Shown piece after piece: positions 40,811-49,874 of a stretch of DNA of 64,000 nucleotides. Below the pieces are notes generated by a model. It was not told the origin of the DNA. It searched no databases and saw nothing but the letters and a program-made list of their open reading frames with translations. Numbering within the stretch: the first letter of the stretch is position 1; every line of letters begins with the position of its first letter. The DNA lies in the NCBI RefSeq assembly GCF_001646665.1, contig NZ_LWBU01000384.1, forward strand, positions 1 through 64,000, read 5' to 3'. The position numbers were made by a program, and so were the translations under genes. This DNA comes from Streptomyces noursei (GTDB taxonomy: Bacteria > Actinomycetota > Actinomycetes > Streptomycetales > Streptomycetaceae).

Positions 40811-41704
40811 TCACCCGCCGGTGGTCCGGGGAGCGACCGTCACCGCCTTCATCCGCTCGGCCAGGACGAAGGTCACGCTGATGAGCAGGGCCCACGCACC
40901 GAACTTGGTGAGCGCCACCGGTTCCCACCCGTCGAGCTGATGCGGGTAGCTCCAGGCACCGACATAGGTGGCGGCGTTCTCGGCGACCCACAGGAAGAAG
41001 CCGATCAGGACGAAGGAGACCGCCAACGGCATACGGTAGCGGCGCCGGCCCACCGTGAACCCGACCCAGGCCCCGGCGGTCACGGCGACCATCGCGGCGG
41101 CCAGGGGCCACCGGAGGTCGGGCAGCCAGTGGTGCGTGAAGAAGTTGACGTACACCGCGGCAGCGACGACGGCGGTCGCCGCCGCGCGGTATCCGGTGAA
41201 GCGCAGCTCGAACAGGTGCCATGCGCGGCAGACGTAACCGGCCACCGCGGCGTACATGAACCCGCCGTACAGGGGCACACCGGCGATCTTCGTCACCGCG
41301 TCCTCGGGATAGCTCCAGGAGCCCAGGCGCACCTTGATCAATTCGAACAGCAGCCCCACGACATGGCACACCGCGATCACCATCGTGTCGCGCCGGCTTT
41401 CCCACCCCAGGCGGCGGGCGGCCCACGTGAGCAGCAGCCCGTAGACGAGTACCAGGTCGTACCGCGCGACCGGGAGGTCGGGCAGCGCCCGTGACACCGC
41501 GATCCCGCCGAGGAGCGCCACGGCATACGCGCAGCACCGCGCCTGGAGGACCGTGAACCTGGCCAGCTGGCCCACGCCGCTGAAGAAGGTGTGCATGGCG
41601 GGAAGGACGCCGCAGGTCACGCCGCGGTTCACCGCTCCGTCCGGGCAGGAGGCGCCGGTGGAGTCGGGAGGCGGAGAGTCGGCGGTGAGGCGGTCCTCCA
41701 CCAC
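40811..41704 (-). CDS. DUF817 family integral membrane protein
   Basis: A membrane protein with about eight predicted spans, including VLQARCCAYAVALLGGIAVS, YDLVLVYGLLLTWAARRLGW, FMYAAVAGYVCRAWHLFELR, YRAAATAVVAAAVYVNFFTH and LAVSFVLIGFFLWVAENAAT. The signature stretches HVVGLLFELIKVRLGSWSYP and WVAENAATYVGAWSYPHQ match DUF817 proteins, whose function is unknown. The GTG at 41704 gives 297 residues. An internal ATG at 41596 (MHTFFSGVGQLARF) would remove a non-hydrophobic leader and may be the true start. Confidence 0.8.
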   Translation of the reverse strand: MVEDRLTADSPPPDSTGASCPDGAVNRGVTCGVLPAMHTFFSGVGQLARFTVLQARCCAYAVALLGGIAVSRALPDLPVARYDLVLVYGLLLTWAARRLGWESRRDTMVIAVCHVVGLLFELIKVRLGSWSYPEDAVTKIAGVPLYGGFMYAAVAGYVCRAWHLFELRFTGYRAAATAVVAAAVYVNFFTHHWLPDLRWPLAAAMVAVTAGAWVGFTVGRRRYRMPLAVSFVLIGFFLWVAENAATYVGAWSYPHQLDGWEPVALTKFGAWALLISVTFVLAERMKAVTVAPRTTGG

Positions 41705-41720
41705 CCGCCAACCGATCTGT

Positions 41721-42051
41721 TCACATGGCCTTATGGCTCAGATGGATGAGCCCTTCGATGGAGGCCAAGCGGGTATGCAGGGCGGGGTTCGCCACCGGCG
41801 TGGTCGTGGAGCAACAGCACTTCGACGGCTGGGTGTTCGGCGGCATGAAGGTCGTCCTCGCCGTCGTCGCCGGGGATCGGATTGGGCTGAATCTCGATCC
41901 GTCCGCGGCGGCTGTCGGCGAGGTGGTAGCTGCCCCGGTAGGGGCTGTCGTGCTCGATGAAGACGAGTCCCAGGTGGCCGCTGACGAGCCGGACCAACTC
42001 GCCGACGGTGTATGTGCTGTGCCGTAGGTGTGGTGGTCGGTCATGGTGCAC
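41721..42051 (-). pseudogene. Hypothetical protein with C-terminal frameshift
   Basis: From the GTG at 42051 the frame reads TVGELVRLVSGHLGLVFIEH, then SPYRGSYHLADSRRGRIEIQ, then HPAVEVLLLHDHAGGEP, after which it turns into unlikely Pro/Arg-rich sequence. Removing one base in a C-rich run near 41798 restores ALHTRLASIEGLIHLSHKAM and a stop at 41721. The natural protein would be about 109 residues. The single-base break in a homopolymer could be a true mutation or a sequencing error. Function unknown. Confidence 0.55.
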
Positions 42052-42172
42052 CGAATCGTGTGCCGTTGCGCTTGTGGCCCGCCAGATCGGAGCAACCTGG
42101 TCGTCACGGGCGAGCGGTCGGGCCCCTGCGGACCGTGTCCGCAGGGGCCCGACCGTCCGGTTGCCTGGCAGG

Positions 42173-42709
42173 TCATGGGGTCCAGCGGTGTTCCGTCAGG
42201 GGCCCGAGCGGGCCAGGGTTCTCCCGTTCGTCGGCGAGCCAGGTCTCGTAGGCCCCGGCTCCTTGGAGGCGAATGCCCCAGTGATAGCCGGGGTCGACGA
42301 AGAGGCGCTGCTTGTACGCGAACTCGAACTCGGCGCAGCGGACCGTGCCGGCAGCCGTGTCGGATTCAGCGTTGAGGACGTAGCGGACGGCGACGACGGA
42401 CTGGTCGGTGAGATCACCGAGATACTGCGGGCCGCAGCCGCCCACGGTGAACTCCTCGTCCCCTCCGGCGAGCTCGTGCGGGAACTCGTAGTCCGTCACC
42501 TTTCTGATGGACAGCTGACCGTGGTTGCCGAGGGACTCCAGCAGGACGTGACCGCCCGAGTCCAGGGCCAAGTACACCTGGCGGCCCAGCGGGGTGAACC
42601 GGGGCACTCGTTCGTCCCGGTCGGTGTACCCGGCGATCCGGATGTCGTAGACCTTCTCACCCCTCAGGGCCCCGAAAACCTGCTCGTACCTGAGCGATCC
42701 CGTGCCCAT
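42173..42709 (-). CDS. Hypothetical protein (178 aa)
   Basis: A soluble protein without recognised family: MGTGSLRYEQVFGALRGEKV, YTDRDERVPRFTPLGRQVYL, VVAVRYVLNAESDTAAG, YKQRLFVDPGYHWGIRLQGA. The alternation of strands suggests a beta-rich domain with resemblance to SUKH/SMI1-type immunity proteins in general character, but no diagnostic motif allows that call. The ATG at 42709 has GGGGGG 5 bases upstream. It lies between two leftward genes. Confidence 0.6.
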   Translation of the reverse strand: MGTGSLRYEQVFGALRGEKVYDIRIAGYTDRDERVPRFTPLGRQVYLALDSGGHVLLESLGNHGQLSIRKVTDYEFPHELAGGDEEFTVGGCGPQYLGDLTDQSVVAVRYVLNAESDTAAGTVRCAEFEFAYKQRLFVDPGYHWGIRLQGAGAYETWLADERENPGPLGPLTEHRWTP

Positions 42710-42753
42710 GCCACCCCCCACGAGCGTTCAGCACCCCGTAGGTCTACGGGCGG

Positions 42754-43437
42754 TCAGGCCGACACACGCTCCTCGGCGATGAACTTTTCCACGAACTCGT
42801 CGGCGCGCCGGTCGAAATCGGCGTACTGCGCCTCTCGTTCGGCGCCCGCGACCGCCGCGCCGATCAGGAGGTTGCCCTCGGCGTCGACGCGCTGGGGGCG
42901 GTCCTCCGCGTCGGTGAGCAGGCCGACGGTGGAGTGGGAGAAGCCGCAGTAGTAGGCGATGCCTTCGCTCAGGTTGGTCTCGAGGACGGTTCGCATCCCG
43001 TCCACGATCGGATCGGCGCCGGTGGCACCGGCCAGGCCCAGCCACAGCATGCGCTTGCCGGCGAGGCGGGGCTTGCTGCGGCCGTAGGCGAACCCGTAGT
43101 TCCATACGCGGTCGATCCAGCCCTTGAGGATGGCGGGCACGCTCTGCCAGTACACCGGGAAGACGGCCACGACGACGTCGGCATCGAGGATGCGCCGCAT
43201 GTGGGCGCGCACTTCGTCCGAGTAGGGCTTGTCCCTGTCGCCCCAGTCCGGCTGGTCCGAGGTGTTCATCCGCGGGTCGAATCCCTCGGCGTGCAGGTCG
43301 AGGAGGTCGATGCGGTATCCGGCGGCTTCGAGCCGGGCGGCGGCACGGCGGGCCGTGTGCGCGGTGAGGGAATCGGTGCGGTGGTGTGCGACGACCACGA
43401 GTGCTGTCCTGGCCTTGGTGGTGTCCTGCTGCGTCAC
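42754..43437 (-). CDS. NAD(P)H-dependent oxidoreductase (quinone-reductase type flavoprotein)
   Basis: A 227-residue flavodoxin-fold protein of the NQO1/MdaB type, which reduces quinones or related electrophiles with NAD(P)H. Features are the FMN/FAD loop VVVAHHRTDSLTAHTARRAA, DLLDLHAEGFDPRMN, DADVVVAVFPVYWQSVPAIL and KGWIDRVWNYGFAYG. The GTG at 43437 has GGAGA 5 bases upstream. It is divergent, with 104 bases between, from an AraC-type regulator that probably controls it, a common arrangement for such reductases. Confidence 0.88.
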   Translation of the reverse strand: MTQQDTTKARTALVVVAHHRTDSLTAHTARRAAARLEAAGYRIDLLDLHAEGFDPRMNTSDQPDWGDRDKPYSDEVRAHMRRILDADVVVAVFPVYWQSVPAILKGWIDRVWNYGFAYGRSKPRLAGKRMLWLGLAGATGADPIVDGMRTVLETNLSEGIAYYCGFSHSTVGLLTDAEDRPQRVDAEGNLLIGAAVAGAEREAQYADFDRRADEFVEKFIAEERVSA

Positions 43438-43541
43438 GGTGTCTCCTGGGTGGTCCCGGTCGGTTCGATGTGTCCAGTACAGCCGCGGGGCCGTGGATGA
43501 TCCATGGGAAAAGCCCTCCAAGGCATAGGAGATCGTCTACG

Positions 43542-44483
43542 GTGCTTCTTGTGGATCCTTTGAGTTCGCTCCTGAGCGGCATACGGGCGGAGGGCTCGGT
43601 CGTCAGCCATGCCGTGCTGACGGCCCCCTGGACGATCCGCTTCGCCGACGACGCGCCACTCACGATGATCAGTGTGCTGCGCGGCGGGGGCACGCTGATG
43701 CTGCCCGACGGTACCGAGCGGGCGGTCGGCGTGGGGCATACGGCCATCGTGAACGGCTCCGCACCGTTCCATCTCGCCGACCGCCCCGGCAGCGTCCACG
43801 GCTCCCACGAGGCGTACGAAATCGCCTGCTTCACCGCGAAGTCCGAGTGCGCCGCCCAGGAACTCGCCGGCATCCGGTGGAGCGCCGACGACCCGGAGAA
43901 GGCGACCGCGCTGATCGTGGGGGCCTACCGGGCCTCGGGCCACCGGCACGAGCGGCTGCTGCGCGCCCTGCCGCCGGTCCTGGTCATCAAGGAGGACGTC
44001 GAGGTCTGTGCCTGGCTGGAGACGGCCGCCGCTGACGCGGCCCGACTGTCCGCCGGGTCGCAGGCGTTGATGGACCGGCTCCTCGACTGGGCCCTGGTGT
44101 GCACGCTGCGCAGCTGGTTCGACCGGGCGGGTGCCGACGCGCCCAGCTGGTACCGGGGCCTCACCGACCCCGTCCTCGCCCCTGCGCTGCAGGCCTTCCA
44201 CGACCGGCCCGCCGAGGCGTGGACGGTGGCGTCGCTGGCCACTCGAGCCGGTGTCTCCCGGGCGCTGTTCGCCAAGCGCTTCACCAAGCTGATGGGGCGT
44301 CCGCCCCTCGCCTACGTCACCGAGTGCCGCATGGACGAGGCCGAGGCGCTGCTGACCGACACCAGTCTCAGCATCGCCCAGATCGGCAGATCGGTCGGCT
44401 ACGCCGACGCTTTCGGCTTCAGCGCCGCGTTCAAGCGCCTCAAGGGCCGCAGCCCCAGCGCCTTTCGCGCCGCCGGCGCCTGA
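43542..44483 (+). CDS. AraC family regulator with cupin sensor domain
   Basis: A 313-residue activator. The N-terminal cupin-like domain (SVVSHAVLTAPWTIRFADDA, MISVLRGGGTLMLPDG, VGVGHTAIVNGSAPFHLADR) belongs to the type found next to quinone reductases. The C-terminal AraC domain has both helix-turn-helices (WTVASLATRAGVSRALFAKR, SIAQIGRSVGYADAFGFSAA) and the ending FKRLKGRSPSAFR. The GTG at 43542 is preceded by AGGAGA. It is divergent from the oxidoreductase gene and probably senses its substrate. Confidence 0.9.
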   Translation: MLLVDPLSSLLSGIRAEGSVVSHAVLTAPWTIRFADDAPLTMISVLRGGGTLMLPDGTERAVGVGHTAIVNGSAPFHLADRPGSVHGSHEAYEIACFTAKSECAAQELAGIRWSADDPEKATALIVGAYRASGHRHERLLRALPPVLVIKEDVEVCAWLETAAADAARLSAGSQALMDRLLDWALVCTLRSWFDRAGADAPSWYRGLTDPVLAPALQAFHDRPAEAWTVASLATRAGVSRALFAKRFTKLMGRPPLAYVTECRMDEAEALLTDTSLSIAQIGRSVGYADAFGFSAAFKRLKGRSPSAFRAAGA

Positions 44484-44485
44484 GG

Positions 44486-44920
44486 TCAGCCCAGGCCGTC
44501 GCCCCAGCCGCTCTGGATCATCGTCTGGAAGGCCCAGGTCCCACCGCGCCGAACGAGGATGTCGGCGTACCGCAGTCGGTGCGTCTCCTCACCGGCCGTC
44601 ATGGTCGAGTCGGTGAACACCACGGCCATCGACGGGCTCAGGAAGACCGGGGTGCGGGTCGACGCGAAGGAGATCGGCTGGTCGCCGCTGTCGCTCATGA
44701 CCTGGCTCATGGTGTCGATGAACTGTTCGCGGCTCCACTGAGCGGTACGGCCGTCGCCCTGGGAGTCGTCGCTGACCAGGTTGAGCGGGAAGACCGCCAT
44801 GTCGGCCATGCGGGCGATGTCGCGCCGGGCGCCGGCCTCGTCGTACGCGGCGAACCAGGCGTCCAGGCCGGCGCGGTCCTCGGCGGACGGCGTGAAGCCG
44901 GTGTCGGGCAGTACGGTCAT
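44486..44920 (-). CDS. SnoaL/NTF2-like protein (144 aa)
   Basis: A small protein with the NTF2-like cone fold pattern: DRAGLDAWFAAYDEAGARRD, IARMADMAVFPLNLVSDDS, REQFIDTMSQVMSD, MAVVFTDSTMTAGEETHRLR and a terminal FQTMIQSGWG. Such proteins act as hydrolases, isomerases or simply ligand binders. The active site cannot be judged here. It is convergent with the AraC gene, only 2 bases apart, and follows a dead terpene-synthase fragment. Confidence 0.75.
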   Translation of the reverse strand: MTVLPDTGFTPSAEDRAGLDAWFAAYDEAGARRDIARMADMAVFPLNLVSDDSQGDGRTAQWSREQFIDTMSQVMSDSGDQPISFASTRTPVFLSPSMAVVFTDSTMTAGEETHRLRYADILVRRGGTWAFQTMIQSGWGDGLG

Positions 44921-45004
44921 GAATCCCCCTTGTGCAGGTTGCTGACTCGTCGACGGTATGCCCGGAAACCCGACTAGTCAAACTTGATTAGTGGCCCGCT
45001 TGCC
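44921..45004. other. Promoter region of the NTF2-like gene
   Basis: Between the NTF2-like gene and the terpene-synthase remnant. A locally AT-rich patch (ACTTGATTAG near 44987) is the likely promoter for the leftward gene. Apart from the remnant annotated next, the roughly 314-base gap up to 45234 holds nothing else recognisable. Confidence 0.35.
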
Positions 45005-45110
45005 GGCCGACCTGGTGACCCGGCGTCGCCGGCGGTGTGCCGGTACGTCGAAGCCCTGCACTCGGTGATCGCCGGCAATCTGGAGTGGTCGTACCTCACT
45101 CCCCGCTGCA
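45005..45110 (+). pseudogene. Terpene synthase C-terminal fragment
   Basis: The plus-strand frame reads CRYVEALHSVIAGNLEWSYL followed by TPR. It resembles the last helix region of bacterial class I terpene cyclases (pattern YVxxLxxxxxGNLxWSxxTxRY). The metal-binding DDxxD and NSE motifs are absent and no upstream exons of the gene are present, so only the tail of a lost gene survives. Confidence 0.5.
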
Positions 45111-45234
45111 ACGGGCGTGGCCGCGTCTGGAGCGGCGACACCACCGCCACCGTCGTCCTCTCACCGCACCGGACCGTGTACTGCCACGGGGATGCCGTGC
45201 GCCGGGGGACGGCGCCTTCGGTCGTCCGTCCCCG

Positions 45235-45870
45235 TCAGGGGGTCGGGCCGGGCGGTGCCGTCCGGCCGCGGGTCGCGACGGCGGTGGGCGTGGGTCCGGG
45301 GTCCTCGCCGTTGAGGTCCAGGCCGCAGATGCCGGTCGCCGTCACTCCGTCCCGGCCCTTCACCAGCACCGTGACGCGGCCGTCGCGGTCCTTGCTGTAG
45401 GCGGCGGTGCAGATCAGCTGGCGCACCGCCGTCGCGTCCAGGGCGCCGAGCGCGAGGGGGAGGTTTACCAGCACCCGCCCGTCCGCGGCGGACCGGACCC
45501 GGACGCCGCCGGCCGTGGTGGTCCGGGGCAGCGACGTGCTGAGCCCGGCGGCCTCGTCCTCCTTCGCCGGGCCCGCCAGCAGTGCCAGGACCGCCCTCTC
45601 CGGCGACCGGGGCAGAACCGGCCCCCCGGTCTGCTCGTACTCGTCGGGGAACGCGTTCGCGGGTGGGAACGACCGGACGACGGGCGTCAGTTCTCCGTCC
45701 GGCAGCCGGAAGAACAGCAGGGCGTCGAAGTCGGGGTCGGGGCCGACCCGCACGCTGGCCGGCCCGCCCGCTTCGACGACGCCGGTTCCCTGGATGCCGC
45801 ATCCGGCCAGCAGCAGGGCGCCCACCGGCGCGGCGGCGAGCGCCCACCGGCGTACGTGCCCGTGCCTCAC
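45235..45870 (-). CDS. GerMN-domain lipoprotein
   Basis: A 211-residue lipoprotein with lipobox APVGALLLAGCGIQG. The outer domain contains a GerMN-type pattern: DALLFFRLPDGELTPVVRSF, SPERAVLALLAGPAKEDEAA, LSTSLPRTTTAGGVRVRSAA, DGRVLVNLPLALGALDATAV with RQLICT. GerMN lipoproteins often accompany actinobacterial sensor kinases, as in the LpqB/MtrAB system, and may modulate them. Its GTG start overlaps the stop of the kinase gene (GTGA), so it is the last gene of the envelope operon. Confidence 0.85.
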   Translation of the reverse strand: MRHGHVRRWALAAAPVGALLLAGCGIQGTGVVEAGGPASVRVGPDPDFDALLFFRLPDGELTPVVRSFPPANAFPDEYEQTGGPVLPRSPERAVLALLAGPAKEDEAAGLSTSLPRTTTAGGVRVRSAADGRVLVNLPLALGALDATAVRQLICTAAYSKDRDGRVTVLVKGRDGVTATGICGLDLNGEDPGPTPTAVATRGRTAPPGPTP

Positions 45871-47438
45871 CGGCCGTCCCCTTCCGTGTGCAGCGGTATC
45901 TCGACGGTGAAGACGGCGCCTCCCTCCGGCCGGTTCCCCGCGCGGACGGTCCCCCGGTGCAGCCTGACGTTCTCCAGGGTGATCGCCAGGCCGAGACCGC
46001 TGCCCTCCGAGCGGGTGCGGGCCGCGTCCGCCTTGTAGAAGCGGTCGAAGATGTGGGGCAGCGCTTCGGGCCGGATGCCGGGACCGTTGTCGGCCACTTC
46101 GGTGACCAGCAGGGGCACGCCGTCGGAGCCGGTCCCGCGGCGCAGCCGTACGGTGACGGGCGTGCCGCCGTGCCGCAGCGCGTTGCCGACGAGGTTGGCG
46201 ACGACGACGTCGAAGCGGCGCGGGTCGAGCCGTACGCGGATCCCTTCGGGCAGCTCGGTGCGTACGCGGCCGTCCGTCCAGTGCCGGTTCTCCAGCGTCT
46301 TGCGGACGGCCTCCGCCGCGTCGAGCTCGTCGGTGTTCAGCTCGGCCGCGCGTGCGTCGAAGCGGGAGATCTCCATCAGGTCCTCGACGAGTCCGGCGAG
46401 TTTCCCGGTTTCCGAGCTGATCAGCCGCACCGCGCGGGCGGTGTCGGGGTCAAGCCGCCCGGCGTCCTCGTCGAGCACCTCGGTGACCGCCAGCATGCCG
46501 GCGAGCGGGGTGCGCAGCTCGTGCGAGACGTCGGACGCGAAACGGCGGGCCCGCGCCTCGGCCTGGCGCAGTTCCCGGACGGAGTGCTCGAGCTGTTCCG
46601 CGGACTCGTTGAAGGTACGGGCGAGGTCGGCCAGTTCGTCGCCGCCGCGCACCTGGATGCGGGTGTCGAGTCTGCCGCTGCCCATGCTCCGGGCGGCCCG
46701 GCGCAGCTCCCGCACCGGACGCAGCACGCTGCGGGCGGCGAGCAGGCCGGGCAGCAGGGCGACGACGAGTCCGGGCAGGGCGCCGTCGCGGGCGGCGGTC
46801 AGCAGCGCCTCGACGTTGATCTGCTCGTCCGTCATCCGCATGACGGCGTACAGGACAAGGCCGGTGGGCAGCACGCCCTCGGGACCGGTCGGGAAGACCG
46901 TGGGCATGGCGATGGTCAGGTACGGGACGCCGTCCTTGACGACCCGCTGGAAGCTGCCGTGGGGATTGGCCCGTGCGGCCCGCCGCAGCTGCGGGGTGAT
47001 GACCCCGGAGACGGGGCTGGTGCCGGAGGAGGCGCGGATCGAGCCGTACTCGGCGAAGGCGACCCAGGGGTGCGGCCTGCCTTTGCGGGCGATGTCGCGC
47101 AGGACTCCTTCGATGCCCTCGGCCTGGAGGGGCATGGGGAAGCCGGTCTGCCGGACCTCGTCGCGGAACGACGAGACGGCCGTGTCCTGCGCGGTCTGCA
47201 GCAGGGCGCTGCGGGCCTCCCGGTAGGTCAGCGCCGCGGTGGTGCCGGCGCTGACGGCCGCGACCAGCAGGAACGCCAGGGTCAGGCGGGTGCGCAGCCC
47301 GAACGCCCAGCTCCACCGCGCCCGTCTCCGCCCTCCCGGGTCCCGGCGCCCTCCCCCGCCCTCGGGGTGCTCGGCGCCGTCGTGCACCGGCGACCCGCCG
47401 TCGGGGGCCGGGACGCCGGCGGTGGGGGCCGGGCTCAC
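45867..47438 (-). CDS. Two-component sensor histidine kinase
   Basis: A 523-residue membrane kinase. After a Pro/Gly-rich start come a first span (RTRLTLAFLLVAAVSAGTTA), an extracellular sensor domain of about 150 residues, a second span (ALPGLVVALLPGLLAARSVL) and a HAMP region. The dimerisation box FASDVSHELRTPLAGMLAV holds the phospho-accepting His. The ATPase domain has an N-box (VVVANLVGNALRHGG), G1 (EVADNGPGIRPEALPHIFDR) and G2 (RSEGSGLGLAIT). The GTG start at 47438 overlaps the regulator gene's stop. By context it senses the state of the cell envelope. Confidence 0.92.
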   Translation of the reverse strand: MSPAPTAGVPAPDGGSPVHDGAEHPEGGGGRRDPGGRRRARWSWAFGLRTRLTLAFLLVAAVSAGTTAALTYREARSALLQTAQDTAVSSFRDEVRQTGFPMPLQAEGIEGVLRDIARKGRPHPWVAFAEYGSIRASSGTSPVSGVITPQLRRAARANPHGSFQRVVKDGVPYLTIAMPTVFPTGPEGVLPTGLVLYAVMRMTDEQINVEALLTAARDGALPGLVVALLPGLLAARSVLRPVRELRRAARSMGSGRLDTRIQVRGGDELADLARTFNESAEQLEHSVRELRQAEARARRFASDVSHELRTPLAGMLAVTEVLDEDAGRLDPDTARAVRLISSETGKLAGLVEDLMEISRFDARAAELNTDELDAAEAVRKTLENRHWTDGRVRTELPEGIRVRLDPRRFDVVVANLVGNALRHGGTPVTVRLRRGTGSDGVPLLVTEVADNGPGIRPEALPHIFDRFYKADAARTRSEGSGLGLAITLENVRLHRGTVRAGNRPEGGAVFTVEIPLHTEGDGR

Positions 47439-48118
47439 AGCGGCCCGAAGCGGTAGCCGAAGCCGCGCAGCGTCTGGACGTAGCGGGGCGTGCCGGAGTC
47501 GTCCTCGATCTTGTTGCGCAGCCGGCGGACGCACGCGTCGACCAGGCGCGCGTCGGCGTGGTAGCTGTGCTCCCAGACGTGCTCCAGCAGTTGCTGGCGG
47601 CTGAAGACCTGTTCCGGGGCGGCGGAGAGGTGGAGCAGGAGCTTCAGCTCCGAGGGGGCGAGCGCGAGGCGCCGGCCGGCCTTGGTGACCGTCAGCGCGG
47701 CCCGGTCGATGGTGAGGTCGCCGTGGACGCGGGTGGCCGGGCGTTCCGTGTCGGTGGGTTCGATACGGCGCAGCACGGCGCGGATGCGCGCCTCGAGCAC
47801 CTCGGGGCGGGCCGGCTTGACGATGTAGTCGTCGGCTCCGGCCTCCAGGCCCACGATCATGTCGAAGTCGTCGCCGCGCGCGGTCAGCATGATGATGGGC
47901 AGCTGGCTGTTCTCCCGGACGCGCCGGCAGACCTGCACTCCGTTCATCCCGGGCAGCATCAGGTCCAGCAGCAGCAGGTCGGGGCGGAACTCGCTCAGCG
48001 CCTCGAGTCCCGCCTCGCCGGTGGCGGCCGACCGCACGTCGTGGCCACGGCGGCGCAGGCCCAGTTCGACGCCTTCCCGGACGGCGGGGTCGTCCTCGAT
48101 GAGCAGTACGCGGGGCAT
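47435..48118 (-). CDS. OmpR-family response regulator
   Basis: A 227-residue regulator. The receiver domain has VLLIEDDPAVREGVELGL with the acidic pocket, the phosphorylated Asp in PDLLLLDLMLPGMNGVQVCR, and LTARGDDFDMIVGLEAGADD followed by YIVKP. The C-terminal winged helix shows PSELKLLLHLSAAPEQVFSR, ADARLVDACVRRLRNKIEDD and TLRGFGYRFGPL. The ATG at 48118 is 22 bases after the flippase gene. It is paired with the kinase gene that overlaps its end. Confidence 0.93.
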   Translation of the reverse strand: MPRVLLIEDDPAVREGVELGLRRRGHDVRSAATGEAGLEALSEFRPDLLLLDLMLPGMNGVQVCRRVRENSQLPIIMLTARGDDFDMIVGLEAGADDYIVKPARPEVLEARIRAVLRRIEPTDTERPATRVHGDLTIDRAALTVTKAGRRLALAPSELKLLLHLSAAPEQVFSRQQLLEHVWEHSYHADARLVDACVRRLRNKIEDDSGTPRYVQTLRGFGYRFGPL

Positions 48119-48140
48119 CAGCGGTCTCCTCAATGGTGGT

Positions 48141-49874
48141 TCAGCGCCGGGCCGCTCTGCGGCGTACGCCGGAGAGGAGCGCGTGGAGTTCGGTCAGCCG
48201 CAGCGGCCTGGCGAGCAGCACGAAGACGAGCAGGACGACGGCCGCTCCGGCGGCCGTGGCGACGGCGACGCCCGCCCGCGCGGCCCCGGACGCTGCGAGG
48301 TGGCCCAGCGCGGTGGCGGGCACGGCGGCGAGCAGCAGCCGTGCGTGCGCCGCGACGGGGGACGACCGCCACGGCCGGGTGACGGCCAGCCGCCGGCTCA
48401 GCATCCGGCCGGTGAGGGCCCAGCCCGCGAAGAGGGCCACGGAGTACGCGGCCGCCATTCCCGTCACCGCCCAGCGGGCCGGCAGCAGTTGGGCGGCGGT
48501 CACGGACAGGCCCGCGTTGAGGGCGACGATCACCAGGTTGATCAGGAAGGGCGTACGGGTGTCGCCGAGCGCGTAGAAGGTGCGGGAGAGCACGTACTGG
48601 CCCGACATGGCGGCGAGTCCGGGCGCGAACGCCATCAGGATGCCCGCCATGGCGGCCGTGTCGCCCGCGCTCGTCCTGCCGTGGCCGAAGACGAGGGCCA
48701 TCACCGGCTGGGCGAGGGCGAGCAGCGCGCAGGCGGCGGGGACGACCGCGGCGGCCGAGGCGCGCAGGGCGTGCGAGACGTCCCGGCGCAGGGCGGCGGT
48801 GTCCTTGTCGGCGGCCGCCGCGCTCATCCGGGGCAGCAGCGCGGTCATGAGGGAGACCGTGATGATGCCGTGCGGGACGACCCACAGGACATAGGCGTTG
48901 TTGTACGCGCTGTAGCCGGGGCCTCCCTGGAGGCCGGCGGTGGTGGCCAGCCGGGTCGTGACCCAGTAGGCGGCCTGGTTGGCGAGGACCAGCAGCACCA
49001 GCCAGCCTGCCGACCGCAGGGGGCGGGTCAGTCCGCTGCCCCGCCAGTCGAAGCGGGGCCGCCAGCGGAAGCGGGCCGCGCGCAGCGCCGGGACGAGGGC
49101 GAGTGCCTGGACGGCGATCCCGGCGGTGGTGCCCCAGCCGAGCAGCGCGGTCTCGGTCGCGTCGAGCGTGTCCCCGCCGCCCATGGCCAGGGCCAGGAAC
49201 ACTCCGAAGACGCCGATGACGACGACGTTGTTGAGGACCGGTGCCCACATCATGGCGCCGAACCGGCCGCGCGCGTTGAGCACTTGGCCCAGCAGGGTGA
49301 ACAGTCCGAGGAAGAAGATCTGGGGCAGGCAGTAACGGGCGAACGCGGTCGTCATGGCCGCCTGCCGGCCGGTGTAGTCGGTGTAGGCGTCGACGATCGC
49401 GGGTGCCGCCCACACGGCGGTCGCGGTGATCGCGAGCAGGGCGACGACGCAGACCGTGATGAGCCGGTCGGTGTACGCGGCTCCGCCGTCGTCGTGCTCC
49501 TTGGCCGCCCTGACCAGTTCGGGTACGAAGACGGCGTTCAGCGCGCCGCCGAGGAGCAGCATGTAGACGATGGTGGGCAGGGAGTTGCCGACCGCGTAGC
49601 CGTCGGCGGTCGGGCCGATGGTGCCGAGCGCCGCGGCGACCACGGCGGACCGGGCGAAGCCGGTGCCCCGGGAGACCAGGGAGCCGGCGGCCATGACGGC
49701 ACTGCTGCGTGCCGTGGAGGCCGCCTTCCGTGCGTCCTTCGGTGTGTCCTTCGGCGCGTCCCTCGGTACGCCCTCGGGTGCGTCCTCCTCCGGTACGGTC
49801 CCCTGGGCGTCGCCGGCGTCCGCTGCCGTACCGGCGGGGCCGTGCGCCCTGCCGGTGTCCGTGGGCGGCCTCAC
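48141..49874 (-). CDS. MurJ/MviN-family lipid II flippase
   Basis: A 577-residue protein with about 14 membrane spans. Family landmarks are SSAVMAAGSLVSRGTGFARS near the start of the first span, IVYMLLLGGALNAVFVPELV, ITVSLMTALLPRMSAAAAD and FYALGDTRTPFLINLVIVAL. MurJ proteins move lipid-linked peptidoglycan precursors across the membrane. The N-terminal 90 residues are a polar, repetitive stretch (PEGVPRDAPKDTPKDARKAA). The GTG at 49874 overlaps the stop of the FemX-like gene. Being linked to a two-component system and a FemX homologue, it may be an accessory or stress-induced paralogue, not the main housekeeping flippase. Confidence 0.88.
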   Translation of the reverse strand: MRPPTDTGRAHGPAGTAADAGDAQGTVPEEDAPEGVPRDAPKDTPKDARKAASTARSSAVMAAGSLVSRGTGFARSAVVAAALGTIGPTADGYAVGNSLPTIVYMLLLGGALNAVFVPELVRAAKEHDDGGAAYTDRLITVCVVALLAITATAVWAAPAIVDAYTDYTGRQAAMTTAFARYCLPQIFFLGLFTLLGQVLNARGRFGAMMWAPVLNNVVVIGVFGVFLALAMGGGDTLDATETALLGWGTTAGIAVQALALVPALRAARFRWRPRFDWRGSGLTRPLRSAGWLVLLVLANQAAYWVTTRLATTAGLQGGPGYSAYNNAYVLWVVPHGIITVSLMTALLPRMSAAAADKDTAALRRDVSHALRASAAAVVPAACALLALAQPVMALVFGHGRTSAGDTAAMAGILMAFAPGLAAMSGQYVLSRTFYALGDTRTPFLINLVIVALNAGLSVTAAQLLPARWAVTGMAAAYSVALFAGWALTGRMLSRRLAVTRPWRSSPVAAHARLLLAAVPATALGHLAASGAARAGVAVATAAGAAVVLLVFVLLARPLRLTELHALLSGVRRRAARR

